From: Bacteroidota bacterium
GTDB lineage: Bacteria; Bacteroidota; Bacteroidia; JAIBAJ01
Length of the DNA stretch: 50,039 bases
Assembly (NCBI GenBank): GCA_947475205.1
Contig: CANJNG010000008.1
Span: forward strand, 1-50,039
Direction: 5' to 3'
In this document: piece after piece, positions 7,786 to 14,809 of the stretch
Layout of the letters: the number at the start of each line of letters is the position of its first letter
Numbering within the stretch: the first letter of the stretch is position 1
Notes under the pieces: model-generated
What the model was told of the DNA's origin: nothing
What the model saw: only the letters and a program-made list of their open reading frames with translations
Database searches by the model: none
Made by a program: the position numbers and the translations under genes

Positions 7786-10700
7786 TTAATCTATTAATCC
7801 AAGTGTCCCGGTATAAGTCCATTCGTAATTATGCTTACTGTATGAATATGAATCATACCAATACATAAACTCATTTTCCCAATCATTACTTTCGGTATTA
7901 GCTAAAGCATAACCATGAAGGATTTCGGTAATGAGTTCGAGCCTTCCGTCAGATGATACATCATTCGGGATTTGGTTTACAGCTTTATAAAGCAAGCCAA
8001 CATCAGCCATTCCTCGAATAATATTCTTTAGCCCATACTTTTTACTGGTTTCGTTTGATTCCCGGTAATGCTCAAAAGCCAATTTAATAAAACGTTGCGA
8101 ACCTGTATTTGAAAGCCCTCTGAAAAGCAGATTAGGATAATTGCTTCCTGATTTAACATCGGTGAGAATCATATCGGCATATATCGGCATATACTCCACA
8201 TGGATTCGTTCATTGTTAAGTAAAACGATAATATCAGCCACGGTATTTCGATATTCGTTCCTGCCTTTCAATTTTCTCAGAAGCAAAATAGATTCTTTTA
8301 TGCAACCTTTTCGAGCCAACTGTTTACTGACCGAACCAAAGATAGGGTTGGCATTTTCAGCATTCAAAATCGAAGTCCAATCAATAGCACCGACTAAACC
8401 TTGGAAAGCAGAATCATTCACAGAAAAGGACTTGAAATATAAATTTAACAGGGTTAAATATTGACTATTGCTTGCCGGATTATTGGCCATTAAAGCAAAA
8501 GCCAGAAGATTAGTATCTACGTTGTAATCTAATGGTCGTTCAGCCTGTTGAGCAAAATAGTTATTCAAGAGCTTGAAAGCGGCTTCGTCTCTGTAGATAT
8601 TAGAATAGAGTTGCTTTTGATATAAATAATTTGAAAAGGAAAGGAAATGCTTATTAAAATGAATATCATAAACAGCGTTAGGATCTATTGCAAACGGTGA
8701 AACAGCCGCAGGGTAAATGATAAAATCCTTAGTTCTTAACGTTTTGCTTTCAGCGTTGTCATCGTTTCCGTATCGAATTGTTACTTCCTCAACTCTAAAA
8801 TCCGGGCTTAATAATCCGTAATGCATCATGCATTTATCAAAGAAATAAGTTCCAACATCGTTATTTGGAAAGAGGTAAGCATTGAAAACTCCCAAGGCTT
8901 TATAAGTAATGGCTAAGGAGTAATTGCATTTATCTGATTGCTTCTGCGAAACATAGTAATCATCAATAAGGTGGCTGAAAAATTTCTCAAAGACGATATT
9001 ATGTGCTTTAAAACTCAGGGATTTGTAATAATGCCCATTGCCATCAAAGGGATTCTCAATTTCGTCATTGATATAAAATAGATATTTATGTAGAAACAAT
9101 TCCTTGCTCATTCCAAATTCACTAAGGATTGAACTAATTTCCTTATAAAAACTTTCGGTGCAATCGCTTGTTGTATTAATGGCTGCTGCCACAATCCCCA
9201 GCGGAATCTGAATAGTTTTGTCTGTCTTGAAAATGGTATCGTAATGCATTTTCATCCCTGTCCAGTTCCTTTGCGAAATGGCCAAATCAAGTAGAAGTTG
9301 ATAACCACCATTGTGGGTATAAGTTTGATTATCGCTGCCTTCCAATTGTTCGTTAGCCGGAAAGTATTTGCTGAAATTACTTTTCCCGATAGAGTCAACG
9401 GGGTTAAAAAATTCATATAAATCTTTACATAGAAAGGACTTGTGATAAACAGACGATTCCAGCAATTTAAACAACAGGAGTTTGTCGAATTTAACCAGAT
9501 TCTTGCCTATGAGCTTTCGGAGATACATTTCATTTAGAATATCCATTTGCAAATCGGAAATGCGTTGTTGAATAGTTTTATCTCCGGTAAAATAATCAAA
9601 CTTGTCAAGGGCTTCCATCAGAGCAAGCGACCGTTGAAGCCCCACATTTGGATTCAATAGTTTATATACTTCGGTGAAATTTATTCTATTTAAACTATCG
9701 GCAATTTCCAAAAATGATTTGCAAAGCAGGAAGTTGGTTTTGGAAGTATCGGCAACGCCCCAGTTATGGGTCATCATGCTGTACATTTTGAGCACCACAT
9801 CTAGTTTCAAGGTATCATTCTGGATGGTATTAAGTGTAGTTTTATAAGCGTTTGCTCCGTTACTTATCTCACTATTAAGCACAAATTGAGCTTTTGTTTC
9901 AATTTTAACTTTAGGATTGTTGAGTAATTCAAGCCCTTCATTATTCAAACGCTCCACCACAGCATCGTTCTGTTTATACAGATAATTGTTGTAGTAGTAA
10001 AGGCAGGCAATTATCAGGAAAATCCCACCTAAAACAGCGGCAATTTTGTTTGCTCCATACTTCAGCACCGTTCGGGTGAAGACCAGTTTGCGAGAACTGC
10101 GGCTTATAAACTCTTCAGCATTGGTAATCGTTTTTTCGGCGGTAAGCAACTTTTCAGCATCAGAAGTTTCGCTTTCGTCAAATTTGGCTAACCAGTATTT
10201 ATTGGGCTTTTGAGCGTTGTAAAATCCTTCGAAATAGGTGAGCGAGCCAATGGGCAGCAGATAGTCGTGTGATTTGTTGTGAGCACCCCAACGGTTAAGT
10301 TGTTTCTCAAAATCGAGGAAAGTTTGGTGATTGCTTTCCTCTTCGGTGGCCCATTCGGTAAGTTTTGCCCAATTCCGAATAAGACTTTCGTGCGTAATAT
10401 CTAAAACAGAATAGGAGATTATAGTATCCTGTTTCCCTTCCTCCAAAAATGGTTTCAAAAATGTATTCCCCTGCAAACGGAAAGGTTGCAGCAATAATTT
10501 CAATTGCTCTGTTCCGATGTTGGGCTTGTTTATAACTGCGGTAATCTCGCCCAAGGTCATTCGATTTCGCACTGCCCGGCCATTGTCCACTTTCGTTAGG
10601 CATTTGAAGGCAGTTTCGATAGCGAAAACCGCATCTTCCTTTGATAGTAAAGGATTACCGTCAACGGCAGTTTGAAACAAATCATTGGCATGAAAATCCA

Positions 10701-11724
10701 ATACGTTATCAAGCGAAGGGTTGGAAAACCATTCCTGCTTGCTTTCTGGGATAGTAGAAAACCAGCTATCAAAAGCCTGTTTATCCTCCTTCGTTAGTTT
10801 ATTGGAATCATAGCCCGCCACCTTCGCAAAATGCAAAAGGTCAATCTCTTCCTGCCCTTCCTTGGCCTCTTTCCACATCAGGTTTAGGGCATGTTGAAGC
10901 ACCGGCAATTGGTCTATGCCCTCGCTGCTGGCGTTCAGCAACACTTCCGTCAAACGACGCGAAATACTGTCGCCGTTCAGTTTGGCAGGCTCCTCTATCA
11001 CCTGTTGCAGTTCCTGCCGTTTCAGCCGCGGAACAAAAAACTGACTATACCCAATCGCTTCGGGCAAACCCCTAAAGGCGGCACACTGCCCTATGTAGTC
11101 GCTCCGCATCGTGCAGGCGATATAAATCGGCAAGTCTTTGTCCACCGCAATCTTCATGGTTTCGAGTAGCAGATTCATCACCGCCCTCGATTCCTGCGAC
11201 GTCCTGCCATCCGTATAATTTTCCTTGTTCGTGAAAAACTCCTCAAACTGGTCCAGCAAAATAAACAGATTGCCCGCCCTGCTTTTCAGTTTGCGTTTCT
11301 CCTTCTCGTCGGCGTTTACGTATGCCTCGCTGCTGGTATCCAGATAATACGCACTCTTTTTGTACACATCCACCAGCGACGAAAACCCATAGCTCAGCCC
11401 CTTTTCCGTTTCCGCAGCACTGCCCAGTTTCAGCCTATCGTTTAGCGAAACAGCCAAATTCTTCAGCGGGCTGCGTTCGGGCCGAAAATCCACCAGCAAC
11501 CAGTTATTAAACTTCGCCTTGAAAAACCCCGCCCTAGCATTCGGCACCACCCCCGCATACACCAACGACGATTTCCCATCGCCCGATGCCCCCGTAATCA
11601 TCACAAACTTCTTCTGCTCCAGCTGATGCGTTATGCTCGCAATATGCTCATCCCTCCCCTTGAAGAAAATGCTTTCGTCCTCATTAAAAGGGCGAAGGCC
11701 GGGATATGGGGGGATGTGGTTCAT
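7786..11724 (-). CDS. Giant membrane nSTAND1 NTPase (nSTAND1-B)
   Basis: The 1312-residue protein begins with the nSTAND1 signature PYPGLRPF (6-13) and FKGRDEH. Walker A is GASGDGKSS (45-53), Walker B is LFILLDQFEEFF with Asp158, and TMRSDY (205-210) is a likely sensor. THESLIRNW (about 444-452) is the conserved end of the STAND core. One membrane helix (about 560-580) follows. The last 720 residues are mostly helical, probably outside the cytoplasm, and I recognise no domain in them. The ATG at 11724 was chosen over one 15 bp upstream because the paralogue at 14810-17404 starts at the same place. STAND proteins are NTP-driven signalling switches. The first 500 residues closely match that paralogue, whereas the C-terminus differs completely. 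The part encoding the N-terminus is visibly richer in G+C than the part encoding the C-terminus. Confidence 0.85.
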   Translation of the reverse strand: MNHIPPYPGLRPFNEDESIFFKGRDEHIASITHQLEQKKFVMITGASGDGKSSLVYAGVVPNARAGFFKAKFNNWLLVDFRPERSPLKNLAVSLNDRLKLGSAAETEKGLSYGFSSLVDVYKKSAYYLDTSSEAYVNADEKEKRKLKSRAGNLFILLDQFEEFFTNKENYTDGRTSQESRAVMNLLLETMKIAVDKDLPIYIACTMRSDYIGQCAAFRGLPEAIGYSQFFVPRLKRQELQQVIEEPAKLNGDSISRRLTEVLLNASSEGIDQLPVLQHALNLMWKEAKEGQEEIDLLHFAKVAGYDSNKLTKEDKQAFDSWFSTIPESKQEWFSNPSLDNVLDFHANDLFQTAVDGNPLLSKEDAVFAIETAFKCLTKVDNGRAVRNRMTLGEITAVINKPNIGTEQLKLLLQPFRLQGNTFLKPFLEEGKQDTIISYSVLDITHESLIRNWAKLTEWATEEESNHQTFLDFEKQLNRWGAHNKSHDYLLPIGSLTYFEGFYNAQKPNKYWLAKFDESETSDAEKLLTAEKTITNAEEFISRSSRKLVFTRTVLKYGANKIAAVLGGIFLIIACLYYYNNYLYKQNDAVVERLNNEGLELLNNPKVKIETKAQFVLNSEISNGANAYKTTLNTIQNDTLKLDVVLKMYSMMTHNWGVADTSKTNFLLCKSFLEIADSLNRINFTEVYKLLNPNVGLQRSLALMEALDKFDYFTGDKTIQQRISDLQMDILNEMYLRKLIGKNLVKFDKLLLFKLLESSVYHKSFLCKDLYEFFNPVDSIGKSNFSKYFPANEQLEGSDNQTYTHNGGYQLLLDLAISQRNWTGMKMHYDTIFKTDKTIQIPLGIVAAAINTTSDCTESFYKEISSILSEFGMSKELFLHKYLFYINDEIENPFDGNGHYYKSLSFKAHNIVFEKFFSHLIDDYYVSQKQSDKCNYSLAITYKALGVFNAYLFPNNDVGTYFFDKCMMHYGLLSPDFRVEEVTIRYGNDDNAESKTLRTKDFIIYPAAVSPFAIDPNAVYDIHFNKHFLSFSNYLYQKQLYSNIYRDEAAFKLLNNYFAQQAERPLDYNVDTNLLAFALMANNPASNSQYLTLLNLYFKSFSVNDSAFQGLVGAIDWTSILNAENANPIFGSVSKQLARKGCIKESILLLRKLKGRNEYRNTVADIIVLLNNERIHVEYMPIYADMILTDVKSGSNYPNLLFRGLSNTGSQRFIKLAFEHYRESNETSKKYGLKNIIRGMADVGLLYKAVNQIPNDVSSDGRLELITEILHGYALANTESNDWENEFMYWYDSYSYSKHNYEWTYTGTLGLID

Positions 11725-11759
11725 TTTTCCGAATACCAAACAGAACTATATCTGCGGGA

Positions 11760-11789
11760 CGAAAGTAACAATTTAAGGATGAGAACAAA
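11760..11789 (-). promoter_or_regulatory. -33/-7 promoter of nSTAND1-B
   Basis: On the minus strand TTTG (11789-11786) is followed after 18 nt by TACTTTCG (11767-11760), close to the Bacteroidota -33/-7 pattern. It would give nSTAND1-B and the GldL-like gene a transcript of their own, with a leader of about 30 nt. Confidence 0.45.
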
Positions 11790-11813
11790 TTTGGGAAATA
11801 ATTCCACACTTTA

Positions 11814-11823
11814 TTTTTTTTTT
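11814..11823. other. T10 homopolymer upstream of nSTAND1-B
   Basis: Ten consecutive T on the + strand lie about 90 bp upstream of the nSTAND1-B start and about 25 bp upstream of its -33 box. Such a tract could vary in length by slippage. The effect is unknown. Confidence 0.6.
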
Positions 11824-11876
11824 GGAGCAGGGAGGTTAGCATTTCATCCCAACGTTTGGGTCCCGCTTTCGCCTAT

Positions 11877-11900
11877 AGCCGCCTCAAATGCAGGCGGGCT
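11877..11900. other. GC-rich hairpin at the left edge of the 42-bp array
   Basis: AGCCGCCT pairs with AGGCGGGCT (one bulged G) around a 7-nt loop. It lies about 60 bp before the first 42-bp repeat and is mirrored by another GCCGCC hairpin on the other side of the array. No T tract supports a terminator. Confidence 0.5.
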
Positions 11901-11959
11901 ATTTGGCTCAATCGGGGCTAAACCGAAAGGGAGGTGCTTTGATGGGCGGGGGTGAATGC

Positions 11960-12500
11960 CTGTTCGGTAGCCCCATTTCCCCGCATGGGAAAACGCCCTT
12001 ACTGTTCGGAAGACCTCTTTTCCAGCATGGGAAAACGCCCCTACCGTTCGGTAGCCCCATTTCCCCGCATGGGATAACGCCCCTACCGTTCGGTAGCCCC
12101 ATTTCCCCGCATGGGAAAATGCCCCTACCGTTCGGAAGACCTGTTTTCATGTACATGGAAACGCCCCTACCGTTCGGAAGACCTATTTTCCCGTGTGAGA
12201 AAACGCCCATACCGTTCGGAATAGCCTAATACGAGCACTAAGAATAGCCTATTCCGTTCGGAACAGGCTTATACGAGCTCTGAGAATAGCCCATTCCGTT
12301 CGGAACGGCCTTATACGAGCACTGAGAATAGGCCATTCCGTTCGGAACGGCCTTATACGAGCACTGAGAATAGACCATTCCGTTCGGAACAGCCTTATAC
12401 GAGTACTGAAAATAGCCCCTACAGTTCGGAAAGGCCTTATACGAGCACTGAAAATAGCCCATTCCGTTCGGAAAGGCCTTATACGAGAACTGAAAATAGC
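11960..12500. repeat. 42-bp tandem repeat, 13 copies in exact register
   Basis: The hexamer GTTCGG occurs at 11962, 12004, 12046, 12088, 12130, 12172, 12214, 12256, 12298, 12340, 12382, 12424 and 12466: thirteen times exactly 42 bp apart with no insertions or deletions. The first six units share a body with CCCATTTCC and CATGGGA; the later seven share TTATACGAGCACTGAGAATAG-like text. Two copies (at 12297 and 12339) contain the perfect inverted repeat CCGTTC-G-GAACGG. Because 42 is a multiple of 3, both strands show open frames with 14-residue repeats, but these lack any gene-like start or family and are not called as genes. The array lies between the SBBP/OmpA gene and nSTAND1-B. Confidence 0.97.
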
Positions 12501-12505
12501 CCCAT

Positions 12506-12524
12506 GCCGCCCCGCAAAGGCGGC
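12506..12524. other. GCCGCC/GGCGGC hairpin at the right edge of the array
   Basis: A perfect 6-bp stem with a 7-nt loop begins just after the last 42-bp unit. It resembles the hairpin at 11877-11900 in the GCCGCC core, so the array is bracketed by similar stem-loops. Confidence 0.5.
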
Positions 12525-12581
12525 TTGCTTGTTTGTAGGCCTAGCCTTGATGATTAATAATGGTAGATTCTCGACTCACCC

Positions 12582-12648
12582 CTAGAAGAAAATGCTTTCG
12601 TCCTCGTTGAAGGGGCGATGACTGGGGGGATGGGGGGAGACGGTTCAA
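12582..12648 (-). pseudogene. 5'-end remnant of a third nSTAND1 gene
   Basis: Read on the minus strand from 12648, this 67-bp piece aligns with the first 23 codons of the two intact nSTAND1 genes. It has NRLPP after the start position, and the AACGAGGACGA-AGCATTTTCTTC block (NEDESIFF) is conserved almost base for base. It is dead: the ATG is TTG, one extra base shifts the frame within the PYPGLRPF region, and the codon for Lys22 (AAG) is now TAG. Similarity stops beyond it. It lies 53 bp downstream of the SBBP/OmpA stop, next to the 42-bp array. Confidence 0.8.
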
Positions 12649-12700
12649 GGTTTGATGGTTATGGCAGGCTGAAAACGCTGATGGTTATGATTTAATGAAT

Positions 12701-14797
12701 TTATTTACCTTTTGTGTTTGGATCAATTTTAATAAATTTGAACTCTGTTCTTCTGTTAAACTGATGCTCCTTATCAGAACATTCAACCCCATTCTTGCAC
12801 CTATTAAGTATTTCAGATTCGCCTTTTCCTTCAGATTTAAGTCTTTCTTTGGGAACACCTTTTTCAACAAGAAAATTCATTACTTCCACTGCTCTCTTTT
12901 TTGAAAGTTCAAGATTTGTTTGTTCATCTCCAATAGCATCCGTATGAGAATAAATTTCTAAATTAATTAGTAAATGACTTTTTAGACTTTTAGCAATAGC
13001 TATTAAAGATTGTTTAGCATTCTCAGGTATATCAAACGAATTGCTCTCGTATTCAATATTCTCCTTAACTAATAATGTAGGTTCCTTTTTTCCGAAAAAA
13101 GTCTTGATTTTAGTAGTATTGTCCTCAAAGAAGTTATTTGTAAGTAAAGTGGGGTCGCTTGATTCTAATTTATAACCAATCTTCCCATATGCATCAGGTG
13201 TTAACTTTTTTACTACAAATCCAGCACGGGTTGCAAGAAGTAAGGATGCTCCATCCATACTATCATTTTTTTCTACAACAACGTTATACGATTGTGTTTT
13301 ATCAATTTGCCTGAATGAAAAATCACCATTGGCATCTGTTTTAGTTTCATAAACAGTTTCTCCAACACTATCATTTAGCATTACATTTTGGTCTGAAAGA
13401 AATGTTTCAGTATTGTTTTTATTGACAAGCAATTTAGCATAATAGTTTACATATTTGGCATTAGGATTACGTTCATCACTTGTAAGTTTTACGGTTGTAG
13501 CCCAATTGCATTTACCGTCAGAGGGATTAAATCGAGCCATAAATATTGTACTTTGACTAGTTGCTGATAAACTAATCCCGTCAAATTCCAAACCTTTCTT
13601 AACTGACCCTAAACTATATATATTCCCATTTAAATCCACGCACAAATTATCACCATTTGCTTCACCATTCGATTTGCCTGATATTGCCCACAAGCAATCT
13701 CCAGATTTATTAAATTTACTTACATACACATCTTCAGCAACGTTATATAGTTTGAATTTATCAAATTTCAATTCATCGCTGTAATGCCCAGTGATGTATA
13801 TATTTCCACTATTGTCTGTAATAATTGAGTTTGCATAATCATTGTTTTCAGAAGCGAAAAGCTTTTTCCATTTATTTGTTCCGGAGGCATCATAAGCAGA
13901 GAGGAAAATATCATAATTACCTAAAGCATTGGGGTTAGAAGGTGTAGGCATAAAATTAATCCCTGAAACATAAATATTTCCTGATTTATCTATGGCAACA
14001 TCCTGCCCACAGTTATTATTGTCGTGGTCAATTTCTTTCTGCCACACGAGTGTTCCGTTATTAGAAAACTTAGCAATAAATGCCTTTGATGCTCCATTTG
14101 CTTTTGTTGTTTGTCCAGTAATTACTGAATTTCCCAAGCCATCAATCTCTATTCGTTTTACTTCATCATATAAAGTGCCTCCAAACTTTGCAGCCCAGAG
14201 TATTTTTCCTGTGGAACTATATTTTGCAATAAATATATCATCAGCTCCTGCACTTGTTAATGAGGTTTTCTTATCAAAATATATAGTTTCAGAGAATATT
14301 CCTGTAATATATGAATTTCCTTTTGTATCCACAGCTACATCAAATGCCTGGTTACCTGTTTTTGAGCTAATGGTTTGTAGCCAAACTACATCACCCGAAG
14401 TGCTATATTTAGCTAAAAACATTTTTGTGAGTTTTTCTGCATTGAGTTTATAATCATCAAATGTTGCATTTCCTCCAACATACCCTGTAACATAAATATT
14501 TCCAATGGCATCAACTTTTACAGATTGTCCGGCATCAGTACCTTTACCCCCAGCACTCACAGCCCAAACACAGGCACCTTTTTTATTATATTTAGCAAAA
14601 AAAACATCTCCCCCACCTTGTTCAGTTAATACAAATCGTCCAAACATAGCTTGACCATCAAGAGAGCCTGTTATATAAATATTTTCAAAATTATCAACAT
14701 CCATTCCGGACCCAATAGCCATGTTAGAAGTTTGAGAAAAGACATTGTTTATCCATAAGATAATCAATGCCATAAAACCATTGGAATTGAGTTTCAT
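12701..14797 (-). CDS. Beta-propeller/CRD-like/OmpA envelope protein
   Basis: The 698-residue protein has a signal peptide (cleavage near residue 21), many SBBP-type beta-propeller repeats (about 25-430; phrases such as GNIYVTGYVGG and FLAKYSTSGDVVW recur every 50-60 residues), a carboxypeptidase-regulatory-like domain (about 450-520, with TKTDANGDFSF) and an OmpA peptidoglycan-binding domain (about 575-690, with IYSHTDAIGD, LSKKRA and NRRTEF). A propeller followed by a CRD and OmpA is the layout of PorE, which anchors the T9SS to peptidoglycan, minus PorE's N-terminal TPRs. The start is 12 bp from the nSTAND1-A stop, so the genes are very likely cotranscribed. It is expected at the outer membrane or cell wall. 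It is AT-rich compared with the N-terminal part of the nSTAND1 genes. Confidence 0.85.
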   Translation of the reverse strand: MKLNSNGFMALIILWINNVFSQTSNMAIGSGMDVDNFENIYITGSLDGQAMFGRFVLTEQGGGDVFFAKYNKKGACVWAVSAGGKGTDAGQSVKVDAIGNIYVTGYVGGNATFDDYKLNAEKLTKMFLAKYSTSGDVVWLQTISSKTGNQAFDVAVDTKGNSYITGIFSETIYFDKKTSLTSAGADDIFIAKYSSTGKILWAAKFGGTLYDEVKRIEIDGLGNSVITGQTTKANGASKAFIAKFSNNGTLVWQKEIDHDNNNCGQDVAIDKSGNIYVSGINFMPTPSNPNALGNYDIFLSAYDASGTNKWKKLFASENNDYANSIITDNSGNIYITGHYSDELKFDKFKLYNVAEDVYVSKFNKSGDCLWAISGKSNGEANGDNLCVDLNGNIYSLGSVKKGLEFDGISLSATSQSTIFMARFNPSDGKCNWATTVKLTSDERNPNAKYVNYYAKLLVNKNNTETFLSDQNVMLNDSVGETVYETKTDANGDFSFRQIDKTQSYNVVVEKNDSMDGASLLLATRAGFVVKKLTPDAYGKIGYKLESSDPTLLTNNFFEDNTTKIKTFFGKKEPTLLVKENIEYESNSFDIPENAKQSLIAIAKSLKSHLLINLEIYSHTDAIGDEQTNLELSKKRAVEVMNFLVEKGVPKERLKSEGKGESEILNRCKNGVECSDKEHQFNRRTEFKFIKIDPNTKGK

Positions 14798-14809
14798 TTT
14801 TACTAATAT

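Noticed and set aside
11888-12462. Open frames on both strands with 14-residue repeats across the 42-bp array
   Set aside because: They exist because 42 is a multiple of 3 and the unit lacks stops in those frames; no gene-like start, promoter or family similarity is present and both strands are open at once.
11960-12500. CRISPR array
   Set aside because: Units are directly adjacent and similar over their full length; there are no unique spacers and no cas genes.
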